NCBI RefSeq assembly: GCF_002979415.1
Contig: NZ_PCOT01000038.1
Span: forward strand, 1 to 32,274
DNA from: Microbacterium sp. MYb72
Lineage (GTDB): Bacteria; Actinomycetota; Actinomycetes; Actinomycetales; Microbacteriaceae
Direction: 5' to 3'
DNA: 32,274 nucleotides
The translations under genes were made by a program, and so were the position numbers. Numbering within the stretch: the stretch's first letter is position 1; each line of letters opens with the position of its first letter. Below the pieces are notes generated by a model. It did not search any database. It was not told the DNA's origin and was given only the letters and a program-made list of their open reading frames with translations. Shown piece after piece: positions 24,027 through 31,477 of the stretch.

Positions 24027-24910
24027 GTCCCGGGATGGTGCGCATCCCCGCCGGGCTCCTCCGGATGGGCTCCGACGATCACTACCCGGAGGAGGGGCCT
24101 GTCGTCGAGCGCGAGGTGGCAGCCTTCGACATCGACGAGCATCCGGTCACCAACGCCGAGTACGCCCGCTTCGTCGCCGAGACGGGGTACGTGACCGTCG
24201 CGGAGCGCCCGCTCGATCCCGCCGACTTCCCCGGAGCCGACCCCGCGACGCTCGTCCCCGGCGGGCTCGTCTTCACCCCCACCGCCGGCCCCGTCGACCT
24301 CGGCGACTGGCGTCAGTGGTGGCGCTGGCAGCCCGGAGCGCACTGGCGGGCGCCGCAGGGTCCGTCATCGGACGTGGACGAGATCCTCGATCACCCGGTC
24401 GTCCAGATCGCCTTCGCGGATGCTCTGGCCTACGCGGAGTGGGCGGGCAAGCGTCTGCCGACGGAGGCCGAGTGGGAGTGGGCCGCCCGCGGCGGACTCG
24501 TGGGGGCGCGCTACGCATGGGGCGACGAGCTGCGGCCCTCCGGCATCCTCATGGCCAACACCTGGCAGGGCGAGTTCCCCTACCGGAGCACCGGAGCCCT
24601 CGGCTGGTCGGGCACCTCGCCCGTCGGCGCGTTCCCCGCCAACGGGTACGGTCTGAGCGACATGATCGGCAATGTGTGGGAGTGGACGGCGGATGCCTGG
24701 ACACCGCGCCACGGCATGACCCCGACGGTTCAGCCCGGCGACCGCGTCACCCTCCTCGACTCGGCGGCACGGGGACCTGCACGGCGCGTCACCAAGGGCG
24801 GCTCGCACCTCTGCGCCCCCGAGTACTGCCTCCGCTACCGCCCGGCCGCCCGCTCCTCGCAGACCGAGGACTCGGCGACCACGCACCTCGGATTCCGCTG
24901 CGCGCTCTGA
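24023..24910 (+). CDS. formylglycine-generating enzyme (sulfatase-activating)
   Basis: Oxidises the active-site Cys of type I sulfatases to formylglycine, using O2 and Cu(I). The 295-residue FGE-sulfatase domain shows MVRIPAGLLRMGSDDHYPEEGP at the start, EHPVTNAEYARFV, RLPTEAEWEWAARGG, GNVWEWTADAW and the diagnostic end GGSHLCAPEYCLRYRPAAR with HLGFRC. Cys264 and Cys269 correspond to the copper-binding, catalytic Cys pair of true FGE, which the related EgtB and PvdO proteins lack; I therefore favour FGE. No signal peptide, so it acts on nascent cytoplasmic protein. Coupled to the DUF202 gene by ATGA. It converges with the sulfatase gene, 24 bp away, which supplies an obvious client with a CSPAR site. 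Confidence 0.93.
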   Translation: MSPGMVRIPAGLLRMGSDDHYPEEGPVVEREVAAFDIDEHPVTNAEYARFVAETGYVTVAERPLDPADFPGADPATLVPGGLVFTPTAGPVDLGDWRQWWRWQPGAHWRAPQGPSSDVDEILDHPVVQIAFADALAYAEWAGKRLPTEAEWEWAARGGLVGARYAWGDELRPSGILMANTWQGEFPYRSTGALGWSGTSPVGAFPANGYGLSDMIGNVWEWTADAWTPRHGMTPTVQPGDRVTLLDSAARGPARRVTKGGSHLCAPEYCLRYRPAARSSQTEDSATTHLGFRCAL

Positions 24911-24934
24911 CCGCGCCGCGCCGCACGTGCGCGC

Positions 24935-27247
24935 TCAGTCGGCGATCGCCTGCACCGCCTCGCCCACGGCCCGCAGCACGGTCCCGTCGTAGGAGGAGCG
25001 CTGGCCGGGCACGTACCGCACCGATCGCAGCTCGCCCCCGCCGAACGGATAGGTACGATGCGCCTCGTGCAGCTCCCAGTCGACGGGACCGCCGTAGTCG
25101 TAGCCGACGCTGATGCCCGTGAACGGGGCCATGCCGAGCAGCATGGGCACGTCGTCGACGACCGCGACCTCGACGCCGTCGACGTCGACGCCCAGGCGCC
25201 AGCGCAGGTGGGGTCGCTCCTCGACCCGGACGAGCACCCGATGCGCGCCCTCCCCCAGGCGTTCGCCGCGTGCGCGGTGCATGGCGCCGTAGGCGTTGTA
25301 CACGAGGAGCGGCCGTCTGTCGTCGACGGCGAGGAGATAGCCGCCGCCCTGGTCGCCGTGCGCCACGATGACGCCAGCCGCCTCCGCGCGGGTCTCGATC
25401 TCGATCTCGATCGTGAAGGAGCGCAGCACCGTGAGCTTCGCAGAGCGGAAGCGCTCCAGCGGGGGCCGGAACGGCACGAGCGTCATCGGCGCCGACAGCG
25501 GCTCCTCCGTGTCTGGCCGCAGCCGGAAGAGGGAGCCGTCGTCGTCGAGCGGGAACACGGTGTTGCGCCAGGCCTCCGCGTGCCAGCGCTCCGCCATCCG
25601 CGCCACGCGCTCCGGATGCTCCGCCGACAGGTCGACCGTCTCGGTGGGATCGGCGGAGAGGTGGTACAGCTCCCACTCGCCCCCCTCGGCACCTTCCGCC
25701 TTCCTCGGCGCCGTCGCCGACAGTGCCTTCCACTCGCCCTCCACCAGCGCGCGGCGGCCGACGCACTCGAAGTACTGCGCCTCGCGCCCGTCGGCGTCGG
25801 GATCGGCGAGCACGCCCGCGATGCTGCCGCCGTCCATGTCCTGCGCCGTGCGACCACCGCGCTCGGAGAGCGGGGTCACGCCGGCGAGGTCGAGCAGCGT
25901 GGGAGCGAGATCGGAGACGAACACGAACTGGTCGCGCAGCCCGCCCTCCATCGGGGCATCCGGCCACGAGATGATGAGAGGAGCGTGCACCCCGCCCTCG
26001 TAGGTCGTCGACTTGAACGAGCGGAACGGGGTGTTCGAGACGCGGGCCCACCCCGTGGGGTACTGCCCGAAGAGCCGTGGCCCTCCGATCTCCTCGACGT
26101 CGCGGGGCACATCGGTCACCCAGCCCTCCGGCATCCCTCCGTGCGTGCCGAACTGCGCGAAGTAGCTGCGCGTGCCGCTAGGACCCCCTTCGGCCGTACC
26201 TCCGTTGTCGCTCGCGAGGATGACGATCGTGTTGTCGCGCTCTCCGCTGCGCTCCAGCCGTTCGAGGAGCCGCCCGACGCTCTGATCGATCTCGTCGACC
26301 GCCGCCGCGTACACCTCCATGTGCCGTGCGAACAGGCGGCGCTCGTCCTCGCCCAGCGCATCCCAGGAGGGGATCCGGTCGCCGTCCGCGATGGCGTCCT
26401 CCGGGAGCCGGGCGTGCGACGGCACGATGCCCCGTTCGCGCTGACGGGCGAAGCGCTCCTCGCGAAGGGCGCTCCACCCCGCCTCGTAGCGGCCGCGGTA
26501 CTTCTCGATGTCGGCGTCCTTCGCCTGGATGGGCCCGTGCACCGAGGTGTGCGCGTAGTAGAGGAAGAACGGCTTCTCCTGGTCGTTCACCCGGAGGTCG
26601 TCGATCATCCCGATCGCGCGATCGGTGAGCTCGTCGGTGAGGAAGAACCCGTCGGGGAACTCGCGGATGCCGACGACGGAGTTGTCCTGCACGAGGCGGT
26701 GCGGATGGTGCAGCGAGGTGAAGCCGTCCATGCTGCCGAAGTACCGGTCGAATCCTCGCTGCAGCGGCCAGCTGGCGCGATCCGCGCCGTCGTGCAGGCG
26801 CGATTCGAGCGTGAGATGCCACTTCCCGACCATGAAGGTCGCGTAGCCGCCCGCGCGCAGCGACTCCGCCAGCGTCGGGGCGTCGGCGGGCAGCTCGCAG
26901 CTGAACCCCGGATAGCCGGGGTCGATGTGGGCGACGAAGCCGAAGCCGGCGCGGTGGGGGTTGAGGCCCGTGAGCAGGGCGGCCCTGGCCGGCGAGCACA
27001 TCGGCGCCGTGCGGTAGTTCGTGAAGACCCAGCCGTCGTCGGCGAGGGCGTCGATGTGCGGCGTCTCGATCTCGCTCCCGAACGGGCCGAGGTCGCTGAA
27101 CCCGAGGTCGTCGATGAGCATCACGATGATGTTCGGGGCCTTCTTCCGCGCCCGTCGCGGCGCGGGCCACCACGGTGCGGAGTCCGAGGTGAACTCGGCG
27201 ACCCGCCCCTCGAACGCCTCGTATCCGCGTGCCGTCCGATCCGCCAT
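24935..27247 (-). CDS. type I (formylglycine) sulfatase, AtsA-like
   Basis: Hydrolyses sulfate esters. The protein has 770 residues, in the size class of mycobacterial AtsA-like arylsulfatases. Metal-site Asp46-Asp47 lie in VMLIDDLGFSDLG, and the modification site is PMCSPARAALLTG with Cys84 (the CxPxR core). Further blocks are ATFMVGKWHL, the TSVHGPI His and SDNGG. The catalytic domain ends near residue 560-580 and a C-terminal beta-sandwich of about 190 residues follows. There is no signal peptide, so desulfation should take place in the cytoplasm after uptake. The ATG at 27247 directly abuts the stop of the ABC ATPase gene. It is the last gene of the five-gene operon. Aryl or alkyl preference cannot be read off; sulfated aromatic amines are my contextual guess. 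Confidence 0.93.
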   Translation of the reverse strand: MADRTARGYEAFEGRVAEFTSDSAPWWPAPRRARKKAPNIIVMLIDDLGFSDLGPFGSEIETPHIDALADDGWVFTNYRTAPMCSPARAALLTGLNPHRAGFGFVAHIDPGYPGFSCELPADAPTLAESLRAGGYATFMVGKWHLTLESRLHDGADRASWPLQRGFDRYFGSMDGFTSLHHPHRLVQDNSVVGIREFPDGFFLTDELTDRAIGMIDDLRVNDQEKPFFLYYAHTSVHGPIQAKDADIEKYRGRYEAGWSALREERFARQRERGIVPSHARLPEDAIADGDRIPSWDALGEDERRLFARHMEVYAAAVDEIDQSVGRLLERLERSGERDNTIVILASDNGGTAEGGPSGTRSYFAQFGTHGGMPEGWVTDVPRDVEEIGGPRLFGQYPTGWARVSNTPFRSFKSTTYEGGVHAPLIISWPDAPMEGGLRDQFVFVSDLAPTLLDLAGVTPLSERGGRTAQDMDGGSIAGVLADPDADGREAQYFECVGRRALVEGEWKALSATAPRKAEGAEGGEWELYHLSADPTETVDLSAEHPERVARMAERWHAEAWRNTVFPLDDDGSLFRLRPDTEEPLSAPMTLVPFRPPLERFRSAKLTVLRSFTIEIEIETRAEAAGVIVAHGDQGGGYLLAVDDRRPLLVYNAYGAMHRARGERLGEGAHRVLVRVEERPHLRWRLGVDVDGVEVAVVDDVPMLLGMAPFTGISVGYDYGGPVDWELHEAHRTYPFGGGELRSVRYVPGQRSSYDGTVLRAVGEAVQAIAD

Positions 27248-28036
27248 CTAGCCGGCCCTCCTGATCAGCTCGAAGATCTCCGTCCGCAGCTCCGCGAAGG
27301 CGGGCAGTGCGCGCGTGCGGAGCTGATCGCGGGGGGCGCCGAAGTCGATCTCGATGATCTCGGTCACCTTCGCGGGTCGCTCGCCGAGCACGACGACGCG
27401 GTCGGAGAGGTACACCGCCTCGTCGATGTCATGGGTGACGACGACGATCGTCATGCCGAACTGCTCGCGGATGCGCAGGCACAGATCCTCCAGCTCGAAG
27501 CGCGTCTGCGCGTCGACGGAGGCGAAGGGCTCGTCCATCACGAGGACCTCGGGGCGATACGCGATGGCCCTGGCGATGGCGACGCGCTGCTGCATCCCGC
27601 CGGAGAGCTGCCACGGGTACTTCGACTCGGCTCCGGCCAGACCGACCGCGGCGAGCGCTGCGGACACCCGCTCCTCACGCTCGGCGACGGGCAGCCGCAG
27701 ATGCTTCAGCGGCAGCCGCACGTTCTTCTCCACCGTGAGCCACGGCATGAGCGATCGCGTGTACTCCTGGAACACCAGGGCCATCTCCTCGGGCGGCCCG
27801 TCGATGGGCCGGCCGTCGATGGCCGCTGTTCCCGCGGTGATGCTCTGCAGCCCGGTGAGGCATTTCAGCAGCGTCGTCTTGCCGATGCCGGACGGGCCGA
27901 CGATGCAGCACACCTCTCCGACGCGCACGTCGAAGGTGAGGTCGGCGATCACGGGGACCGGACCGTTCTTCGTCTGATAGGACTTGGCGAGGCCCGCGAC
28001 GCTGAGGCGGACGGGGGCCTGTTCTGCGATGGTCAT
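27248..28036 (-). CDS. ABC transporter ATPase (SsuB/TauB-like)
   Basis: A 262-residue cytoplasmic ATPase of the nitrate/sulfonate/taurine class. Walker A GPSGIGKTT (47-55), signature LSGGMQQRVAIARA, Walker B VLVMDEPFASVD and switch His in VVVTHDIDEAVYLSDRV. The start ATG overlaps the stop of the permease gene by 4 bases, and its own stop touches the sulfatase ATG. It powers the two permeases encoded upstream. Confidence 0.92.
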   Translation of the reverse strand: MTIAEQAPVRLSVAGLAKSYQTKNGPVPVIADLTFDVRVGEVCCIVGPSGIGKTTLLKCLTGLQSITAGTAAIDGRPIDGPPEEMALVFQEYTRSLMPWLTVEKNVRLPLKHLRLPVAEREERVSAALAAVGLAGAESKYPWQLSGGMQQRVAIARAIAYRPEVLVMDEPFASVDAQTRFELEDLCLRIREQFGMTIVVVTHDIDEAVYLSDRVVVLGERPAKVTEIIEIDFGAPRDQLRTRALPAFAELRTEIFELIRRAG

Positions 28037-28869
28037 GAGTTCTTCTCCTGCTGCTGCGAGGCGATGTACCAGCGCAGCACGCGGCGCCGGAAGAGTGTGA
28101 AGACGGCCGTGGCCGCGTAGCCGATGATGCCGAGCACGAGGATGCCCGCCCACATGTCGGGGATGGCGAACGACTGCTGCGCGAGCAGCGTGGCCGCTCC
28201 TAGTCCGGTCGACGACCCGAGCATCTCGCTGGCGATCATCACGACGAACGCCGTGATGAGGCTGACCTGCATGCCGGAGAGGATGCGCGGCCCCGCGGCG
28301 GGCAGCACCACCTGGAAGAGGCGTTCGGCCGGAGTGAGCCGGTAGACCCTGGTGACCATCTCCATCGTCGGCTCCCCCGCCCTGATGCCGTCGATCGTCG
28401 AGATGAGGATGGGGAACACCGCGGCCAGCGTGATCGACAGCACGCGCGTCTCGTTGCCGAAGCCGATCAGCGACACGAAGATCGGCACGAGAGCCACCGG
28501 AGGGATGGCGCGGAAGAAGTGGATGGCGGGCTCGGCGAACCAGCTCAGCGGCCGCACGAGCCCGAGTGCGCAGCCGAGGATCACGCCGATGAGGGTGGCG
28601 AGCACGAACGACAGCGCGAGGTTTCCGACCGAGGAGGCGACGCTGCCGAGGAACGCCGGCGTCTGCAGCAGCTGACCCAGGCGGGTGAGGATGGTCTGCA
28701 GCGGAGGGAAGAAGGTGTTCGTCGATCCGGCGGAGGCGAGCCACCAGGCGGCGAGCAGCACGACGGGCACCGCGATCTCGGCGCCGACGAGGATCCACCG
28801 CGGCGACCCGCTCTGCGACCTGCTGCGGCGCACGCGGGCCCTGGTCTGGATGGAGGTGGTCAGGGTCAT
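28033..28869 (-). CDS. ABC permease (SsuC/TauC-like), second of two
   Basis: A 278-residue inner-membrane permease of the binding-protein-dependent class. The N-terminus is basic and hydrophilic, then about six helices. The EAA coupling loop appears as RVYRLTPAERLFQVVLPAAGPRILSGM, and the sulfonate-type block HFFRAIPPVALVPIFVSLIGFG precedes it. It overlaps the gene on each side by 4 bases. Together with the other permease it would form a heterodimeric channel; most Ssu/Tau systems use one permease as a homodimer. Confidence 0.9.
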   Translation of the reverse strand: MTLTTSIQTRARVRRSRSQSGSPRWILVGAEIAVPVVLLAAWWLASAGSTNTFFPPLQTILTRLGQLLQTPAFLGSVASSVGNLALSFVLATLIGVILGCALGLVRPLSWFAEPAIHFFRAIPPVALVPIFVSLIGFGNETRVLSITLAAVFPILISTIDGIRAGEPTMEMVTRVYRLTPAERLFQVVLPAAGPRILSGMQVSLITAFVVMIASEMLGSSTGLGAATLLAQQSFAIPDMWAGILVLGIIGYAATAVFTLFRRRVLRWYIASQQQEKNS

Positions 28870-29648
28870 TGGTGGTCCTGCTTCCGGTACTGCGGGTGCC
28901 AGTGCAGCAGCATCCGCTCCCCCTGCTGGCTCAGCCCCTGGATGATGAGGCCGAGCACGCCGAGGATGACGACGTAGGCGAACAGCTGCGGCTGATTGCC
29001 GGAGATCTGCGACAGCAGCAGGCTCTGTCCGAGCCCTGGACCGCCGCCGAGGAGTCCGGCGACGACGGCGACGACGAGCGAGGTGGGTGCGGCGACACGC
29101 ACCGCGGTGCCGATGTAGGGCAGAGCGCTGGGGAGCACCACCCGGCCCAGGATCTCGGCCGCCCCCATGCCGTACGACCGCGCCGTCGCCCTCGCCACCG
29201 GGTCGGTGTCGAAGACGCCAGCCGCCGACTGCACCGCGATCGCCGTCACGCAGCCGAAGAACACCAGGAACACGCCCATCCCGGAGGTCGGACCGAGCAC
29301 GAGGACGACGATGGGCAGGATCACGATGGGCGGGATGGGCTTGAGGAACTCCAGCGGGACGCGGGTGGCGTGCAGCGCGAGCGGCGACGTGCCGATCGCG
29401 ACGCCCAGGAAGACTCCCACCACGACGGCGAGGACGAGTCCGAGCAGGGCCATGGCGAGCGTCGCGCCGATGGCCTCCCAGAGCTGCGCGGTGCCGAGCA
29501 TGCGCACCGCCTCGCCGATCGCCTCGGTCGTGGTGGGCAGCGGCGACGAGGACAGCGGTCCGACGGTCGCCGCCAGCTGCCACGCCCCGAGACCGCACGC
29601 GACGCCGAGTGCCCCGACGAGAGCGCCGGCCACGGAGGAGGTGCGCAT
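28866..29648 (-). CDS. ABC permease (SsuC/TauC-like), first of two
   Basis: A 260-residue permease. EFLKPIPPIVILPIVVLVLGPT is the family block, and SYGMGAAEILGRVVLPSALPYIGTAVR is the EAA loop that contacts the ATPase. Six helices are expected. It begins eight bases after the lipoprotein stop and overlaps the second permease by 4 bases. It is clearly diverged from that permease and not a recent duplicate. Confidence 0.9.
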   Translation of the reverse strand: MRTSSVAGALVGALGVACGLGAWQLAATVGPLSSSPLPTTTEAIGEAVRMLGTAQLWEAIGATLAMALLGLVLAVVVGVFLGVAIGTSPLALHATRVPLEFLKPIPPIVILPIVVLVLGPTSGMGVFLVFFGCVTAIAVQSAAGVFDTDPVARATARSYGMGAAEILGRVVLPSALPYIGTAVRVAAPTSLVVAVVAGLLGGGPGLGQSLLLSQISGNQPQLFAYVVILGVLGLIIQGLSQQGERMLLHWHPQYRKQDHQ

Positions 29649-29656
29649 GTCCGCGG

Positions 29657-30664
29657 TCACTTCGCGCTGACGATCACGCCGTCGAGCGGAACGGGCTGCG
29701 CCAGGAAGCCGAGCGACACGAGCTTGTCGTTGACGCGCTCCAGCTCCTCGGGGAGCACGGCGAGTGGCCAGTACGGCACCTTCACCTCGTCGAGGGAGAG
29801 CGTGGATCCGGTGTACTCCAGACCCGCCGTGATCGCCTCCTCCGGGTGCTCGTTCGCATAGGCGTTGGTCTTGGCCAGCGCCCGCTGGAACGCCGCGATC
29901 GCGTCCTCCTTGTTCTCGACCGTGGAGGCGCCGGCGGTCCAGAGCCCCGTCGCGCCCTCTTCGAAGAACCGGACGGACGGCGAGGAGAGCCGGACGGCGC
30001 CGATCGCATCGGCCTCGGCCGTGAAGGGGTTCACGAGGCCCGCGGCGTCGACCGTCCCGCTCTTGAGCGCGGCCACGGCGGAGGTGAAGTCGAGCACCAC
30101 CCAGTTCACGGCGGCGGGGTCGATCCCCTCGTCCTTGAGAGCGTCGGCGATCACCACCTCGAGCTGCGCCTTGCGGGCGGGGATCGCGATGGTGGCGCCT
30201 GCGAGATCGGCCACCGAGGTGATGCCGCTGTCCGCGCTGGCGTACAGGCCGGTGTCGTCGAGGGCGTCGGGATCTTCGGAGTCCGCCGCGCCGTCGACGT
30301 AGCCGTCGGCCGCGCCGATGACCTTGAGCGGGACGCCGCTGGAGAGCGCGTTCAGCAGGGGGATGCTGGGCGAGTACGCGATGTCGACCTGACCGCTCTG
30401 CGCGGCCGCGAGGCCGGCTGGCGGGTTCGCGACGATGGATGTCTCGATCTCGAGCCCCTCGTCCTCGAAGAAGCCCTGCGCGATCCCGGTGAGCAGTGCG
30501 CCGTCGGACGTGAGGCCGATCGTGGCGACCTTGACCGTGGTCATCCCGCCTCCCCCGCCCTGAGAAGGCTCGGCAGCCGGAGACGACGAGCAAGCGGCGA
30601 GGGCGAGCACCCCGACCGCGGCCAGGACACCGCCGGCGCGACGGGTGAGTCGATGGACGTTCAT
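29657..30664 (-). CDS. ABC substrate-binding lipoprotein (SsuA/NMT1-like)
   Basis: A 335-residue binding protein with a lipoprotein signal peptide (basic MNVHRLTRRAGG, lipobox LAAC, lipidated Cys25), a Gly-rich linker, and the SsuA/NMT1 fold starting VKVATIGLTSDGALLTGIAQGFFEDEGLEIE. The family binds alkyl sulfonates, taurine, nitrate, thiamine precursors or sulfate esters. First gene of the operon that ends with a sulfatase, so the ligand is probably a sulfate ester, as in the AtsR-AtsB-AtsC system of pseudomonads. GAGGAG lies seven bases before the ATG. Promoter overlaps the TetR-type operators. Confidence 0.92.
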   Translation of the reverse strand: MNVHRLTRRAGGVLAAVGVLALAACSSSPAAEPSQGGGGGMTTVKVATIGLTSDGALLTGIAQGFFEDEGLEIETSIVANPPAGLAAAQSGQVDIAYSPSIPLLNALSSGVPLKVIGAADGYVDGAADSEDPDALDDTGLYASADSGITSVADLAGATIAIPARKAQLEVVIADALKDEGIDPAAVNWVVLDFTSAVAALKSGTVDAAGLVNPFTAEADAIGAVRLSSPSVRFFEEGATGLWTAGASTVENKEDAIAAFQRALAKTNAYANEHPEEAITAGLEYTGSTLSLDEVKVPYWPLAVLPEELERVNDKLVSLGFLAQPVPLDGVIVSAK

Positions 30665-30684
30665 TGCAACTCCTCTTCGAGTTA

Positions 30685-30710
30685 GTCACCAGTTGGTGAT
30701 TAAAAAGATC
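30685..30710. promoter_or_regulatory. TetR-type operator 1 (binding-protein gene side)
   Basis: A perfect dyad TCACCA-GT-TGGTGA (30686-30699) inside a 26-bp unit that recurs 70 bp away with three mismatches to four at most. It lies just upstream of the lipoprotein gene start (30664) and next to a possible minus-strand -10 (TACGAT, 30713-30708), where a bound repressor would block transcription of the sulfatase operon. Confidence 0.8.
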
Positions 30711-30754
30711 GTACTCTTGCCTTGTATTTGATTGGTTACGATTGCATCACATTC

Positions 30755-30780
30755 GTCACCATTTGGTGACTAAAAAGGTC
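30755..30780. promoter_or_regulatory. TetR-type operator 2 (tetR side)
   Basis: A perfect dyad TCACCA-TT-TGGTGA (30756-30769), extended by one base pair on each side, followed by TAAAAAG as in operator 1. Its right half contains the -35 of the tetR promoter, so it should mediate autorepression. Confidence 0.8.
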
Positions 30781-30791
30781 AAAACTAGAAT
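30763..30791 (+). promoter_or_regulatory. tetR promoter
   Basis: TTGGTG (30763-30768), 17-bp spacer, TAGAAT (30786-30791). The spacing is ideal for a housekeeping sigma factor and places the start near 30798, about 17 bases before the tetR ATG. The -35 lies inside operator 2. Confidence 0.6.
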
Positions 30792-30814
30792 CGTGAGAAC
30801 GAGGGGGGCCTGCC

Positions 30815-31426
30815 ATGCCGAAGATCGTCGACCATGACGAACGCCGCGACCACATCGCCGACGCCGCGGTGCAGGTCATCATCCGCGTCGGGTTCGAGAA
30901 GCTGACGATGCGCGAGATCGCGACGGAGGCCGGTTACGCGCACGGCGCCATCGCGCGGTACTTCCCGAACAAGCAGAGCCTGCTCACCGCGGCGTTCCTG
31001 CGCCTCTACACCCAGGCGAACGATCGGATCCACGCGGGCATCGAGGGGATCCGCGGCCTCGCCGCTCTGGAGCGGGTGTGCCGGGAGATCCTCCCCTACA
31101 GCCCCAACGGCCCGCTGTACGCGCGCGTCGTCATCTCCTTCTGGGATCACGCCTCCCAGGACGACGAGGTCACCCGCATCCATCGCGTGAACAACCTGCA
31201 CTGGCGTGAGCTGTTCCGGCGATTCCTCACCGAGGCGCGCGAAGACGGCGAGCTCGCCGACCACGTCGACATCGAGACCGCGGTCAGCGAGGTCGCCTCG
31301 CGCAACGCCGGATGGCAGATGATCGCCGTGCTCATGCCCGACTCGGCGGGCGACGGGCGCCTGAACGACGCTCTCGAGGCTCTCCTCGCGACGTTCCGCC
31401 GCCCGAAGGCCCGCGCCGCCCGCTGA
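30815..31426 (+). CDS. TetR-family transcriptional repressor
   Basis: A 203-residue one-component regulator. The N-terminal HTH covers about residues 10-58 (HIADAAVQVIIRVGFEKLTMREIATEAGYAHGAIARYFPNK), with the family AIARYFPNKQSLL end; the rest is the ligand-binding dimer domain, with some resemblance to the BetI/TetR_C_6 type. GAGGGGGG precedes the ATG. It diverges from the sulfatase-transporter operon and shares with it two near-identical dyads, so it very probably represses both until a substrate (or product) binds. The gene on its other side (GMC oxidoreductase) converges and is probably not in its operon. Its 3' end, with the stop codon, is part of a short direct repeat. Confidence 0.92.
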   Translation: MPKIVDHDERRDHIADAAVQVIIRVGFEKLTMREIATEAGYAHGAIARYFPNKQSLLTAAFLRLYTQANDRIHAGIEGIRGLAALERVCREILPYSPNGPLYARVVISFWDHASQDDEVTRIHRVNNLHWRELFRRFLTEAREDGELADHVDIETAVSEVASRNAGWQMIAVLMPDSAGDGRLNDALEALLATFRRPKARAAR

Positions 31427-31463
31427 CACCGTCATCCCCACGCCGCCCGCTGACACCGTCATC
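31414..31463. repeat. 23-bp direct repeat over the tetR stop codon
   Basis: The 23-bp units at 31414-31436 and 31441-31463 are identical (core CGCCGCCCGCTGACACC), separated by four bases. The first copy encodes the last residues and the TGA of tetR; the second lies in the 51-bp gap before the GMC gene. It looks like a slippage duplication of the gene end. Confidence 0.85.
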
Positions 31464-31477
31464 GTCGCCTCCGGCGC

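Noticed and set aside
24023..24910. FGE-fold protein as EgtB (ergothioneine sulfoxide synthase) or a PvdO-type enzyme
   Set aside because: It lacks the DinB-type N-terminal domain of EgtB, and it has the Cys264/Cys269 pair of true FGE and a sulfatase gene beside it.
25058..28120. A 1020-codon open frame on the plus strand across the sulfatase and ABC ATPase genes
   Set aside because: It runs antisense to genes with full, ordered family motifs and has the low-complexity Arg/Glu/Val composition typical of shadow frames in GC-rich DNA.
30685..30780. The twin repeats as a CRISPR array or att site
   Set aside because: Only two units, each an internal dyad placed over the promoters of divergent genes, next to a TetR gene; there are no cas or integrase genes.
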